Assembly: GCA_947259075.1 (NCBI GenBank)
Contig: CAMYKQ010000055.1
Span: 1-64,000, forward strand
Reading direction: 5' to 3'
From: an uncultured Gammaproteobacteria bacterium
Lineage (GTDB): Bacteria > Pseudomonadota > Gammaproteobacteria > DRLM01
DNA: 64,000 nucleotides
The translations under genes and the position numbers were made by a program. Shown here piece after piece: positions 23,432 to 32,390 of the stretch; positions within the stretch are counted from its first letter, which is position 1, and each line of letters opens with the position of its first letter. The notes beneath the pieces are model-generated. The model was not told the origin of the DNA and searched no databases. It worked only from the letters and a program-made list of their open reading frames with translations.

Positions 23432-25771
23432 CTACCGGGTCAAGCCCATGAACAAGGCGGGCAGGCGTTCCGGCAGACGATCGACGTGATCCACCACGGT
23501 GTAGTGGTTGGCGCCGAAGACGCGGCCCACGTAATCGTCGGCATTGGGATCCAGCGTCAAACAATAGGTGGTGACGCCGCGCGTGTTCAATTCCTCCACC
23601 GCCTTTTTGGTGTCGTGACGCAGATACTGCGGATCGCGCACGTCGATGTCGGCCGGCTCGCCGTCACTCACCAGCAGGATGAGTTTGCGCCGCTGCGGCT
23701 GCTGCAACAGGTAATGCCCGGCGTGACGCAGCGCGCCGCCCATGCGCGTCGACAGGCCGCCCTTCATGCCGGCGAGGCGCGCCTTGGCGTCGTCGTCGTA
23801 GGGTTGCGCGAAATCCTTGAAGCGGTAGTACTGCACGTCATGGCGGCCGTCGGAGGCGAAGCCGTGGATGGCGAAGGGGTCGCCGATGCCGTCTATCGCC
23901 CACGACAACAGCGCCGTGGCCTCGCGCGCTAGTTGCAGCACCGGCTTGTCGCTGCCGCCCAGGGTTTCGTTGGTGGACTCGGACAGGTCGAGCAGCACCA
24001 GCACGGCGAGGTCGCGCGTCTTGCGGATGTAGCGGATATTGATGCGCGGATCGGGGGTCTCGCCCAGGCGCAAATCCACCATGGCGCGAATCGCGGCGTT
24101 GATATCGATGTCGTCACCGTCCTCTTGGCGGCGCTGACGCACCACGCCGCGCGGTTGCATGGCGTCGATGAGGTGTTTCAAGCGGCTGGCGATGGGGTGG
24201 TGCTCGGTCAGGGTCTGGTCGATGAGCGCGTGATCGCCCTTGCTGGCGCGTTTTTCCAGCACCGTGACCCAGTCGGGGCGATGCAGTTGCACTTGGTAAT
24301 CCCATTCCTGATAGTGGTAGGGTTCGCTGGCCGGTTCCTTGCCCCACATCGCGTTATAACTGACGCCTTCATCTTCGTAGGGGTAGAGCTCGGTATCGCA
24401 GATCCAGATTTCCTGCGCGTCGTCGCCGGCCAGTTCGCAATCCACTTCGTTGGCCATTTCGATGGCGCTGACGTATTTGCGCACCTGGCGCTGGCTGGCG
24501 GGGATGTATTCGGCCTCGTGCCATTCGGCTTCATCGAAGGCCCAAATGTAGCGGTTATCGTCGTGATAGGGGATGGCCGCCGATTCGAGCACGCGCAAAC
24601 TTGGAATGCTGTGGCGGCTGCTCAGTTTATTGTAGAAGGTGATGCCTAAATCCCAGCTGAGCTGGTTGTCGTCAGGGCGCGCGGCGAACTCCTCGCGGAA
24701 GACCGCGGCGACCTCACGCACCCAGGGATCGACGTCCACATAGGAATCATCGAGCATGGCGAAGGCGGCGCGTTCCAGTAATTTCACTACCGGGTCCACC
24801 GGGCAGCTGACCTCGAGCAAGGTTTCGTGGAATTGGCGCCACAGCTGTTTGAGGCCGGGGAATTCGCGGATGGCCAAGTGCTCGACGCGCGCGTCTTCGA
24901 AGAGGGCGATGAATACCATCTTCGCCGGCGTCAGCGCCTCGGCGGAGAGCGGTTTGCGGGCATACACCAAGTGCGCGGCGGCGTGGGCGGCGCTGGCGCG
25001 GTACAACTCCTTGCCGGGGATGCCGACGTAGTCGTCGAAGGCGTCGGGTAAATGGATGACGCGGTTCTCGATGAAGGGTTTGTAGCCTTCACGGCTTTCA
25101 TAGTCGCCGGACGTGGGGCGCATGAAAAAGTCCCGCGCCCACAAGGCGCGCAGATAAAAATTCAATTTGCGCTGGTTGTCGACGAATAAGGTGCCGCGCC
25201 GTTCTTTTTGCAGCACGGCCTGGCTATCGCCGCTTTCCAAGTTGAAGAATTTAATTTGCGCGTCAAAGTCGCGGGCGTGGGCCTGCGCGCCCCACAAGGC
25301 CCAGCGGCGCAGACCGCCGAGGGTGAGTTTGGAGAAGAGTTCGTCGAGATGCGCGAGCATGGGCCGCAAGCCGCGCGGCGCCTTGGCGGAGAGCTGATGG
25401 ATCAGCCCGAGATAGCCGCGCAATAATTCGGCATCACCCAAACGCCGCGCGGCGGTGGGCAGGGTGGCGAAGAGCAGGCTGATGACTTCGCCGCTGACCA
25501 TGGAGACCAGTTTCAGCGCGGCGTTCACCATGTCGCTGATAATTTCTTCGCCGCATTCCTTGACCACGGCGGGCATGTTGGCGAGATAGGATTCGATGAG
25601 GTCGGTGCCGCGGCCGAGCTGTGACAGGCCGCGCGCGCCTTCGAGATAATGGTGCAGGCCTTGCGGCGACATCACCCGCGCGGCCTCGGTGAAGTTCGCC
25701 TCCAGCGTATCGCGCAGCGCCGGGTTGATCCCTTCCAGCAATTCGCGGTAATCGTCGAGTTTTACGCTCAT
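23432..25771 (-). CDS. cbbO: RuBisCO activase subunit CbbO (VWA-domain protein)
   Basis: The product of about 779 residues ends in a von Willebrand A domain (about 570-775) with a MIDAS-type DLSES motif (LLDLSEST), a threonine-containing loop (GGLSTRMGGALRHAG) and a VSDGEPADI strand, as in CbbO/NorD proteins. The large N-terminal region has the family's helical content. CbbO binds CbbQ rings and targets them to RuBisCO to remove inhibitory sugar phosphates. I chose the ATG at 25771 (MSVKLDDYRELLEGINP); the open frame upstream of it is inside a repeat element. A repeat copy separates it from cbbQ. Confidence 0.93.
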   Translation of the reverse strand: MSVKLDDYRELLEGINPALRDTLEANFTEAARVMSPQGLHHYLEGARGLSQLGRGTDLIESYLANMPAVVKECGEEIISDMVNAALKLVSMVSGEVISLLFATLPTAARRLGDAELLRGYLGLIHQLSAKAPRGLRPMLAHLDELFSKLTLGGLRRWALWGAQAHARDFDAQIKFFNLESGDSQAVLQKERRGTLFVDNQRKLNFYLRALWARDFFMRPTSGDYESREGYKPFIENRVIHLPDAFDDYVGIPGKELYRASAAHAAAHLVYARKPLSAEALTPAKMVFIALFEDARVEHLAIREFPGLKQLWRQFHETLLEVSCPVDPVVKLLERAAFAMLDDSYVDVDPWVREVAAVFREEFAARPDDNQLSWDLGITFYNKLSSRHSIPSLRVLESAAIPYHDDNRYIWAFDEAEWHEAEYIPASQRQVRKYVSAIEMANEVDCELAGDDAQEIWICDTELYPYEDEGVSYNAMWGKEPASEPYHYQEWDYQVQLHRPDWVTVLEKRASKGDHALIDQTLTEHHPIASRLKHLIDAMQPRGVVRQRRQEDGDDIDINAAIRAMVDLRLGETPDPRINIRYIRKTRDLAVLVLLDLSESTNETLGGSDKPVLQLAREATALLSWAIDGIGDPFAIHGFASDGRHDVQYYRFKDFAQPYDDDAKARLAGMKGGLSTRMGGALRHAGHYLLQQPQRRKLILLVSDGEPADIDVRDPQYLRHDTKKAVEELNTRGVTTYCLTLDPNADDYVGRVFGANHYTVVDHVDRLPERLPALFMGLTR

Positions 25772-25786
25772 GGTTTCTTTCTTCAA

Positions 25787-25912
25787 TGTAGGGTGGGTTA
25801 GCGTAGCGTAACCCACCGATTCGCGCCGTTAGGCGCGCCTTGTAAGGCACACAAGGAGTCGCTGTGCGACGATTTGGTGGGTTACGGCGCCTAGCGCCTA
25901 ACCCACCCTACA
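25787..25912. repeat. MITE-like element, copy 2, inserted between cbbQ and cbbO
   Basis: A 126-bp element with the same 15-bp terminal inverted repeats as the copy at 16211-16335 (TGTAGGGTGGGTTAG and its complement). It ends 6 bp from the cbbQ stop codon and begins 16 bp from the cbbO start, so it fills nearly the whole gap. Its inverted ends could form a large hairpin in the cbb transcript. Confidence 0.8.
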
Positions 25913-25917
25913 TTTAT

Positions 25918-26724
25918 TTAAAAATACGTCGCTATCGCCGCGTCCAAGGTGTCGCGCATATCCGGGTCGTCGGTGAGCGGACGCACCAGGGTCATGCGGC
26001 AGGCGGCCTTGGGCTCGATGCCCTTGGCGATCAAGTTGCCGGCGTACACCAGCAGGCGCGTGGAGATGCCTTCGTCCAAGCCGTGGCCCTTGAGGTTGCG
26101 GGCGCGGTGGGCAATCTGCACCAGCTTAGCCGCGGTGTCGGCGTCGGCGCCGGTTTCGTGGGCGACGATGTCCGTTTCAATTTCACTTTCGGGATAATCA
26201 AAGTCCAGCGCGGCGAAGCGTTGCTTGGTGGATTGCTTCAGGTCCTTCATCAAGTTCTGATAGCCGGGGTTGTAAGAGATCACCAATTGAAAATCGGGGT
26301 GCGCGTTGACCAGTTCGCCCTTCTTTTCCAGCGGCAATTGGCGGCGGTGATCGGTGAGCGGATGGATGACCACCGTGGTGTCCTGGCGCGCCTCTACGAC
26401 TTCATCAAGGTAACAAATGGCGCCGATGCGCGCGGCGGTGGTGAGCGGACCGTCCTGCCAGCGCGTGCCGTTGGCGTCGAGCAGGAAGCGGCCGACCAGA
26501 TCGGAGGCGGTCATGTCTTCGTTGCAGGCGACGGTGATGAGCGGTTTGCCGAGTTTCCAGGCGATGTATTCCACGAAGCGCGATTTGCCGCAGCCGGTGG
26601 GGCCTTTGAGCATCATCGGCAGGCGCGCGGCGTAGGCCGCTTCATACAATTCCACCTCGTCGGCGACGGGGCGGTAATAGGGTTCTTCCTTGATGCGGTA
26701 TTGGTCGGCGTTGCTGTCACTCAT
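25918..26724 (-). CDS. cbbQ: RuBisCO activase ATPase CbbQ (MoxR-type AAA+)
   Basis: The 268-residue product has Walker [11 protein letters not shown] (about residues 41-50), Walker [13 protein letters not shown], sensor-type ISYNPGYQ and an arginine-rich region ([14 protein letters not shown]), and aligns by eye with CbbQ/NorQ. As a hexamer it remodels inhibited form I RuBisCO together with CbbO. It lies 173 bp after cbbS; a terminator-like hairpin lies between, so it may be transcribed at a reduced level. Confidence 0.95.
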   Translation of the reverse strand: MSDSNADQYRIKEEPYYRPVADEVELYEAAYAARLPMMLKGPTGCGKSRFVEYIAWKLGKPLITVACNEDMTASDLVGRFLLDANGTRWQDGPLTTAARIGAICYLDEVVEARQDTTVVIHPLTDHRRQLPLEKKGELVNAHPDFQLVISYNPGYQNLMKDLKQSTKQRFAALDFDYPESEIETDIVAHETGADADTAAKLVQIAHRARNLKGHGLDEGISTRLLVYAGNLIAKGIEPKAACRMTLVRPLTDDPDMRDTLDAAIATYF

Positions 26725-26830
26725 GTGCTTTCCCTCGTTGCGCGTTGCGGTTTACGAATGATAGGCCGGCCGGGTGAATAAGGGTCCGGTAGCGCGATCA
26801 TTCGTAAGCCGCCATTCATTGTGGCGGACA

Positions 26831-26869
26831 TAAAAAAAGCCCCCGACCAGCATGGCCGGCCAGGGGCTT
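26831..26869 (-). terminator. Terminator or attenuator after cbbS
   Basis: On the minus strand a GC-rich hairpin (GCCCCTGGCC... with ...GCTGGTCGGGGGC) is followed by a run of seven T, 29 bp after the cbbS stop. It could end most cbbLS transcripts before cbbQ, giving far more RuBisCO than activase. Confidence 0.7.
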
Positions 26870-26897
26870 CGTTTCCAAGCTCAGCCTGGTCCAGCGC

Positions 26898-27254
26898 TTA
26901 AACGGATTTGCCGCGGAACACGACCATCTCCGCACCCTTGGACTGGGCGTAGTTGTCGTAACCGATCAGACGCACGTGGTTGTTGGGGTGCGCCTTGTGG
27001 CAAGCCTCGGCTTCGGCCAGAATTTTGTCGACGTTGGTTTCACCGAACAGGGGCAGTTTCCACATATACCAGTAATGGTCGAAGGCGTTTTCCGGTTCGA
27101 CGTGTTCGACGGCCGGGTTCCAGCCCTTGCTGACGATGTATTCGACCTGCTTGCGGATCTGCTCTTTGCTCATCTCGGGCAAGTAGGAGAAGGTCTCGAA
27201 CTTGCGGCTGCTGGGATCTTCCAGCGAGGATTTGTAATCTTGCATTTCGCTCAT
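26898..27254 (-). CDS. cbbS: RuBisCO small subunit, form I
   Basis: The 118-residue product carries the usual small-subunit pattern: [47 protein letters not shown], a [23 protein letters not shown] segment and a C-terminal MVVFRGKSV. The length and lack of a long betaA-betaB loop or C-terminal hairpin fit a green-like (form IA) small subunit. It is 114 bp downstream of cbbL. Confidence 0.96.
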   Translation of the reverse strand: MSEMQDYKSSLEDPSSRKFETFSYLPEMSKEQIRKQVEYIVSKGWNPAVEHVEPENAFDHYWYMWKLPLFGETNVDKILAEAEACHKAHPNNHVRLIGYDNYAQSKGAEMVVFRGKSV

Positions 27255-27324
27255 TGTTCAAACTCCAATTGGTTAAAGTCCGGTTCGATTCAGATTGCTG
27301 TGCTGGCTGGTGCCCTCTCCCCAT

Positions 27325-27348
27325 CCCTCTCCCGCATGCGGGAGAGGG
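27325..27348. repeat. Perfect 24-bp palindrome between cbbL and cbbS
   Basis: The palindrome is centred on GCATGC with arms of CCCTCTCCC and its complement. It lies in the cbbL-cbbS gap and follows a CCCTCTCCCCAT stretch, which together resemble a common extragenic repeat. In RNA it gives a 10-bp hairpin that could stabilise the cbbL 3' end or lower cbbS read-through. Confidence 0.6.
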
Positions 27349-27368
27349 GGGGTCGGTCTAAGGCGCCT

Positions 27369-28790
27369 TTATTTATGGGCCACGTCCAGCTTGTCCACGG
27401 TGTCGAATTCGAACTTGATCTCTTTCCAGGTCTCCATGGCGATCTTCAGCTCGGGGCTGCTCTTGGCCGCATTGGTGAGGATCTCTTTGCCTTCCTTCTC
27501 CAAGGCGCGGCCTTGATTGCGGGCCTCGACGCAGGCTTCCAGCGCGACGCGGTTGGCCGCGGCGCCGGCCGCGTTGCCCCAGGGGTGGCCCAGGGTGCCG
27601 CCGCCGAATTGCAGCACGGAGTCGTCACCGAAGATGTTGGTCAGCGCGGGCATGTGCCACACGTGGATACCGCCGGAGGCGACGGGCAGCACGCCGGGCA
27701 TGGAGCCCCAGTCTTGATCGAAGAAGATGCCGCGTGAACGGTCTTCCTTGATGAAGCTGTCGCGCATGATGTCGATCCAGCCCAAGGTTGCTTCGCGGTC
27801 GCCTTCGAGCTTGCCGACCACGGTGCCGGAGTGCAGGTGGTCACCGCCGGACAGGCGCAAGATTTTGGCGAGTACGCGGAAGTGGATGCCGTGGTGGGGG
27901 TTGCGGTCGAGCACGGCGTGCATGGCGCGATGGATGTGCAGCAGCATGCCGTTGTCACGGCACCAGTTGGCCAGACCCGTGTTGGCGGTGAAGCCGCCGG
28001 TGATGTAATCGTGCATGATGATGGGGGCGCCGATTTCCTTGGCGTATTCGGCGCGCTTGTACATCTCTTCGGGGGTGGGCGCGGTGACGTTCAGGTAGTG
28101 ACCCTTGCGTTCGCCGGTCTCACGCTCGGACTTGTCGATGGCGTCCATGACGAAGTCGAAGCGCTGGCGCCAGCGCATGAAGGGCTGGCTGTTGATGTTC
28201 TCGTCGTCCTTGGTGAAGTCCAAACCGCCACGCAGACATTCGTACACGGCGCGGCCGTAGTTCTTGGCGGACAGGCCGAGCTTGGGCTTGATGGTGCAAC
28301 CCAGCAGCGGACGGCCGTACTTGTTCATGATGTCCCGCTCGACCTGGATGCCGTTGGGCGGGCCGCCGCAGGTCTTGACGTAGGCGATGGGGAAGCGCAC
28401 GTCTTCGAGACGCAGGGCGCGGATGGCCTTGAAGCCGAACACGTTACCGACCAAGGAGGTGAAGACGTTGACCACGGAGCCTTCTTCGAAGAGGTCGATG
28501 GGGTAGGCCACGAAGGCGTAGTAGCAGGTGTCATCGCCCGGCACGTCTTCGATGCGATAGGCGCGGCCTTTGTAATAGTCCATGTCGGTCAGCAGGTCGG
28601 TCCACACCGTGGTCCAAGTGCCGGTGGAGGATTCAGCGGCCACGGCGGCGGCGGCTTCTTCACGGGGCACGCCCGGCTGCGGGGTGATCTTGAAGCAGGC
28701 GAGGATATCGGTATCCAGCGGGGTGTAATTGGGCATCCAATATGTTTCGCGGTACTCTTTGACGCCCGCTTTGTAAGTCTTCACTGCCAT
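27369..28790 (-). CDS. cbbL: RuBisCO large subunit, form I (green-like, IA type)
   Basis: The 473-residue product has all the visible catalytic motifs: [14 protein letters not shown], the carbamylated lysine in [18 protein letters not shown], loop 6 [11 protein letters not shown] and [12 protein letters not shown] with [19 protein letters not shown]. It fixes CO2 to ribulose bisphosphate. Accompanying cbbS, cbbQ and cbbO and a divergent cbbR show a complete autotrophy operon. No carboxysome shell gene follows; the operon continues straight to cbbQ/cbbO. Confidence 0.98.
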   Translation of the reverse strand: MAVKTYKAGVKEYRETYWMPNYTPLDTDILACFKITPQPGVPREEAAAAVAAESSTGTWTTVWTDLLTDMDYYKGRAYRIEDVPGDDTCYYAFVAYPIDLFEEGSVVNVFTSLVGNVFGFKAIRALRLEDVRFPIAYVKTCGGPPNGIQVERDIMNKYGRPLLGCTIKPKLGLSAKNYGRAVYECLRGGLDFTKDDENINSQPFMRWRQRFDFVMDAIDKSERETGERKGHYLNVTAPTPEEMYKRAEYAKEIGAPIIMHDYITGGFTANTGLANWCRDNGMLLHIHRAMHAVLDRNPHHGIHFRVLAKILRLSGGDHLHSGTVVGKLEGDREATLGWIDIMRDSFIKEDRSRGIFFDQDWGSMPGVLPVASGGIHVWHMPALTNIFGDDSVLQFGGGTLGHPWGNAAGAAANRVALEACVEARNQGRALEKEGKEILTNAAKSSPELKIAMETWKEIKFEFDTVDKLDVAHK

Positions 28791-28904
28791 GAGGTCGGTC
28801 TCCTTAGATTAAAGGTGTGGTGGACTCGTGTGTTCCCGGCCGCCATTCGAAACCTTGGGGCCGGTTGTAATTTGAAGCGCCCACTGTGCTGCGCTATGAG
28901 CAAA

Positions 28905-28932
28905 ATTATAGCGGCTGTTTGCATAATGTATA
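28905..28932 (-). promoter_or_regulatory. Candidate cbbL promoter
   Basis: On the minus strand TATACA (28932-28927, 4 of 6) and a perfect TATAAT (28910-28905) are spaced by 16 bp. A transcription start near 28898 would leave a leader of about 108 nt before cbbL. Confidence 0.6.
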
Positions 28933-28950
28933 TTCAGCAATTATGATAGA

Positions 28951-28974
28951 TTGCATAAGTTATAGCTTATGTAA
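28951..28974. promoter_or_regulatory. CbbR-type operator (LysR box)
   Basis: An imperfect palindrome with arms CATAAG/CTTATG, extended by TT/AA, containing T-N11-A spacing. Its centre (about 28962) lies near position -65 of the predicted cbbL start site and 46 bp before cbbR, the classical place for a LysR recognition site controlling both divergent genes. Confidence 0.55.
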
Positions 28975-29008
28975 TTTATGGGGCCCGGGTGGAGCATGAG
29001 AGTGGTTT

Positions 29009-29926
29009 ATGAATGTAACCTTTAGACAATTAAAGGTTTTTGAGGCGGTGGCCCGTCTCACCAGTTATACCCGCGCTGCGGAGGAGCTGCATCTTACCCA
29101 GCCGGCGGTGTCGATGCAGGTCAAATTACTGGAAGAGCAAGTGGGTTTGCCGCTGTTTGAACAGATCGGAAAAAAGATCTATCTCACGGACGCGGGGCGG
29201 GAGATGCACTATTACAGCCGTGCCATCGCGCAGCAATTGGACGAGGCCGAGCGCGTGGTGGAGGAACTCAAGGGAGTGCGGCGCGGCCGCTTGGCGATTG
29301 CGGTGGCAAGTACCGCCAATTATTTCGCCACGCGCTTGTTAGCCACCTTCAGTCAGCGTTACGAAAATATCACCATCAGTTTGGACGTAACCAATCGCGA
29401 AGGTTTGCTGCGCCACTTGGAGTCGAATGATACCGACCTGGTCATCATGGGGCGGCCGCCAGAGATGGGTCTGAACTTAGCCTTCGACTCCTTTATGGAT
29501 AATCCCTTGGTCATCATCGCGCCGCCTCAGCATCCCTTGATGGGAGAGAAAAAGATATCGCTGACACGCTTGCAACAGGAAACCTTCGTGGTGCGTGAGC
29601 GCGGTTCGGGTACGCGCAACGCCATGGAGCGTTTTTTCGCCGACAAGGGCGTGGAGTTATCCACCGGCATGGAGATGAGCAGTAATGAGGCGATCAAACA
29701 GGCGGTGGAGGCGGGTTTGGGTCTGGGTATCGTGTCGATTCACACCCTGGCCTTGGAGCTGGAATTGAAACGGCTGGTGGTGTTGGATGTGGAGGATTTC
29801 CCCATCGTGCGCCACTGGTATGTGGTGCACTTGCAGGGTAAACGGTTGTCTCCCGTGGCGCAGGTGTTTAAGGATTTCGTGCTCACCGAAGGCGCGAGCA
29901 CCGTGCGCATGCCGGGATTAGCTTAG
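29009..29926 (+). CDS. cbbR: LysR-family regulator of the cbb operon
   Basis: The 305-residue product has the LysR winged helix at residues 1-60 (FRQLKVFEAVARLTSYTRAAEELHLTQPAVSMQVKLLEEQ) and a periplasmic-binding-like effector domain (about 90-295). Features typical of CbbR are RRGRLAIAVASTANYF and the RERGSGTRNAMERFF segment. It is divergent from cbbL across a 218-bp region holding an operator and promoter. CbbR proteins sense metabolites such as phosphorylated sugars or NADPH and activate RuBisCO expression. Confidence 0.9.
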   Translation: MNVTFRQLKVFEAVARLTSYTRAAEELHLTQPAVSMQVKLLEEQVGLPLFEQIGKKIYLTDAGREMHYYSRAIAQQLDEAERVVEELKGVRRGRLAIAVASTANYFATRLLATFSQRYENITISLDVTNREGLLRHLESNDTDLVIMGRPPEMGLNLAFDSFMDNPLVIIAPPQHPLMGEKKISLTRLQQETFVVRERGSGTRNAMERFFADKGVELSTGMEMSSNEAIKQAVEAGLGLGIVSIHTLALELELKRLVVLDVEDFPIVRHWYVVHLQGKRLSPVAQVFKDFVLTEGASTVRMPGLA

Positions 29927-30146
29927 TCGCGGCCGTTTTTTGGGAAAATCCGCTGAGGGCGACTCGCAAAGATTTTTCCATGCAATGTGGTCATGGATGA
30001 AATGGCGGCTATGCTTAGTGGTAATAGAAAAAGTTTACACAGACTTCGCTCGCGAGGCGTGACGGCGCGAACATCAATGTATTTCTCGGTGGCGTTCTTG
30101 GTTCCGCGCTTCTCTCCGCGTGCCTTATTCAGTCGAGGAGTTCCCC

Positions 30147-30818
30147 ATGATTGAAATTATTCCCAACTGGCATCCCATCTTCGTCCACTTCACGGTGGCC
30201 TTACTCAGTAGTTCGGTATTGTTTTTTCTCCTCAGCCGTGTTGATCCCGCCGCGGCGCGGCGTGAGCGCTGGCTGACGCTGGGGCAATGGAATCTATGGC
30301 TGGGCGTGGCGATTTCCTTGTTGACGGTGGGCGCGGGAATCTATGCGTTCAACACCGTGGACCACGATACGCCTTCTCACGAGGCCATGATCGAACACCG
30401 TAATTGGGCGCTGCCCACCTTCGTGTATTTTTTGGCTATGGCGGTTTGGGCTTGGCGCGACGCGCGGCGGACGCTGGGCGTGTCCACGGTATTTGTCGCG
30501 GCGATGGTGTTAGGCGCGGGTTTGTTGATGTCCACGGCCTGGCATGGCGCGGAGCTGGTGTATCGCCATGGTTTGGGCGTGATGTCGTTACCGAAAGTGG
30601 AAGGTGAAGGGCATGCGCATGAACACGCTGGTGGAGGTGAACACGCGCATGCCGCGCCGTCCGGCGCAGCGCCCGCGACTATGACGCTGGACGCGGGCGC
30701 GCCGCATCCTCATGATGAGGACGGCCACGGGCATGATGCAGCGGAATCCGCGCCGATGCAGGATACGCCAGTCGAGATCCTGGACGAACATGATGATGGC
30801 CACGATCATAGCCATTGA
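30147..30818 (+). CDS. DUF2231 membrane protein with histidine-rich tail (paralogue 1)
   Basis: GAGGAG upstream supports the ATG at 30147. The product of 223 residues has four predicted membrane helices (residues about 9-27, 45-68, 88-105, 115-135), conserved IPNWHPIFVHFTVAL at the start and WHGAELVYRHGLGVM at the end of the domain, as in DUF2231. The last 70 residues are rich in His and Asp (HEHAGGGEHAHA, HDEDGHGHD, EHDDGHDHSH) and could bind metal ions. A paralogue with the same ends lies at 44042. In the copper-resistance context a role in metal sensing or binding is possible; unproven. Confidence 0.8.
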   Translation: MIEIIPNWHPIFVHFTVALLSSSVLFFLLSRVDPAAARRERWLTLGQWNLWLGVAISLLTVGAGIYAFNTVDHDTPSHEAMIEHRNWALPTFVYFLAMAVWAWRDARRTLGVSTVFVAAMVLGAGLLMSTAWHGAELVYRHGLGVMSLPKVEGEGHAHEHAGGGEHAHAAPSGAAPATMTLDAGAPHPHDEDGHGHDAAESAPMQDTPVEILDEHDDGHDHSH

Positions 30819-30837
30819 TGAAATGCGTGATAGAGGA

Positions 30838-31329
30838 ATGAGTAATAAATTTATGGGTGAATTCCGCAGCGCGGGCCTTGTTGCCATCATGGCCGCGCTG
30901 GTCGTTAATCTGGCGGGTTGCGATGCCGGCCGTGCCCCGGCGGAGGTGGGGACCCTCTCGGGCAGTAAGCTCGTACGGCATCATGATGCGCGGCAAGTGG
31001 CTTTGGGAGAGCAAGTATTCAAGCAATATTGCACGGCCTGTCACGGTGAAAATGCTCAGGGCGCGTTTAATTGGCGGCAGCGCGACGCCGAGGGTTTGTT
31101 TCCGCCGCCGCCGCTGAATGGCAGCGGCCATGCCTGGCATCATCCCACGGCGATGTTGCGCGACATGATCCGCAACGGCAGTCCGCCGGGCAAAGGCAGG
31201 ATGCCGGCCTGGGGCGATAGACTCACGGAGGATGAGATCGCCGCGGTAGTCGAGTGGTTTCAATCGCGCTGGCCCGATCAGGTGTATGCCGCTTGGTATG
31301 ATATGCAGCAGCGCGCCCAGGACAAGTAA
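30838..31329 (+). CDS. Monoheme c-type cytochrome lipoprotein
   Basis: The product of about 163 residues has a lipoprotein signal (NLAGC, lipid Cys about residue 28) and one cytochrome c domain with CTACHGE (haem) and GRMPAWGDRLTEDEIAAVVEWF, which supplies the methionine ligand. The start is uncertain: ATG 30838 has a very close GAGG, and ATG 30853 is an alternative. It lies 19 bp after the DUF2231 gene, so the two are probably co-transcribed. It may pass electrons from a periplasmic oxidase or donor to the membrane. Confidence 0.8.
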   Translation: MSNKFMGEFRSAGLVAIMAALVVNLAGCDAGRAPAEVGTLSGSKLVRHHDARQVALGEQVFKQYCTACHGENAQGAFNWRQRDAEGLFPPPPLNGSGHAWHHPTAMLRDMIRNGSPPGKGRMPAWGDRLTEDEIAAVVEWFQSRWPDQVYAAWYDMQQRAQDK

Positions 31330-31459
31330 ATCGAATTGATGCCCGTGTGTCTTGAGTCAAGCGGCACGATGTAAATCGCCGATAGGCGCGCAGGGCGCGG
31401 CGTTCATCGCGTTGCGTTTGATGCCCGTCTTGCCCCAAGTTGAAACAAGGAGAGGTGTA

Positions 31460-31852
31460 ATGAGCGTATACGGATTTCATACCCAATTATCTGGTTCCTT
31501 TGATGCCGCGGTGAGCCGGGTCGGCGAGGCCTTGGCGCGCGAGGGTTTTGGTGTGCTCAGCGACATCGACGTGCAGGCCACGCTCAAGAAAAAGCTGAAC
31601 ATCGACGGCCGCCCTTATCGCATCCTCGGCGCCTGCAATCCACCGCTGGCGCATCGCGCCTTGCAAGCCGATCCCGACATCGGTTTATTGTTGCCCTGTA
31701 ATGTCGTGGTGCGTGAAGAAGAGGGCGGCGCTATTACCGTCGCTTTTATGGACCCGGCGGTGGTGCTGGGTCTGGTGAATAAGGCGGAATTGGGCGCGCT
31801 CGGCATGGAGGTGCGCGATAAACTTTTGCGGGTGTGTGAGTCCTTGCGCTGA
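31460..31852 (+). CDS. DUF302 family protein
   Basis: AAGGAGAGG sets the start at 31460. The 130-residue soluble product has the DUF302 signature: [51 protein letters not shown] and [12 protein letters not shown]. Its function is unknown, though the family occurs often beside metal-resistance and sulfur-oxidation genes. The conserved cysteines in GACNPP and LLPCN might bind a metal or be redox-active. Confidence 0.85.
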   Translation: MSVYGFHTQLSGSFDAAVSRVGEALAREGFGVLSDIDVQATLKKKLNIDGRPYRILGACNPPLAHRALQADPDIGLLLPCNVVVREEEGGAITVAFMDPAVVLGLVNKAELGALGMEVRDKLLRVCESLR

Positions 31853-31926
31853 GCAGCGGGACGGCTTGCCTGTGACGCTCAACTTGGCATAGAGTAGTAA
31901 CACCCCGCCAAATCCGAGAACAGACT

Positions 31927-32268
31927 GTGCGTGTATTGGTCCACATCATTATGATCGCCGCGCTATTGGCGGGTCAGTCCAGCCTGTCACTGGGTGGCGG
32001 CCCCCAATGCGGTGGGGAGGGGATGGCCATGTCTAGCGGTGACGATGATATGGCGATGAACGGATCTTACGAACCAGCCCCCGCTGGCGATCACCCCGCG
32101 CATTGTAATCTCGCCGATGGCTGTTCGACACCGGGGCACTGTGTCCCCGTATTAATAAGCCATATTCCCTCGTTTAAATTCCAAGCGCCCGTGGTGCTTG
32201 CATCGTGGGCTTCCCCGGCTTGGATTCAGCCCGACCTTCCCTCCGAAATCGAACCTCCCCGCGCCTGA
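31927..32268 (+). CDS. Small secreted Met/His/Cys-containing protein before the efflux operon
   Basis: A GTG at 31927 begins a hydrophobic signal segment (MRVLVHIIMIAALLAGQSSLSL). The 113-residue product then carries possible metal ligands: QCGGEGMAMSSGDDDMAMNG and HPAHCNLADGCSTPGHC. Similar short proteins precede CusCBA-type operons; I do not recognise a named family. The ribosome-binding site is weak, and an in-frame later start would remove the signal. Possibly periplasmic copper or silver binding. Confidence 0.55.
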   Translation: MRVLVHIIMIAALLAGQSSLSLGGGPQCGGEGMAMSSGDDDMAMNGSYEPAPAGDHPAHCNLADGCSTPGHCVPVLISHIPSFKFQAPVVLASWASPAWIQPDLPSEIEPPRA

Positions 32269-32289
32269 TTCTTATTACCGAGGCGATGA

Positions 32290-32314
32290 GACGCTGCGCG
32301 TAGCGCGCAGCGTC
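32290..32314. terminator. Hairpin before the CusCBA operon
   Basis: A perfect 11-bp stem (GACGCTGCGCG with CGCGCAGCGTC) closes a TAG loop, 21 bp after the small secreted protein gene. No T run follows, so it may attenuate rather than end transcription. Confidence 0.45.
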
Positions 32315-32390
32315 CGTCATCCATTCTCATGTGTGACTCCCGCGTACGGCTGCGTTTGACGCAAAGCTGGTACGTGGCGTGGAGACTTTA

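Noticed and set aside
25864..26781. Plus-strand open frame of 305 residues
   Set aside because: Antisense to cbbQ and starts within the repeat element; no ribosome site.
27831..28946. Plus-strand open frame of 371 residues
   Set aside because: Antisense to cbbL, whose sequence is conserved and certain; repeated valine/glycine/aspartate content is typical of a shadow frame.
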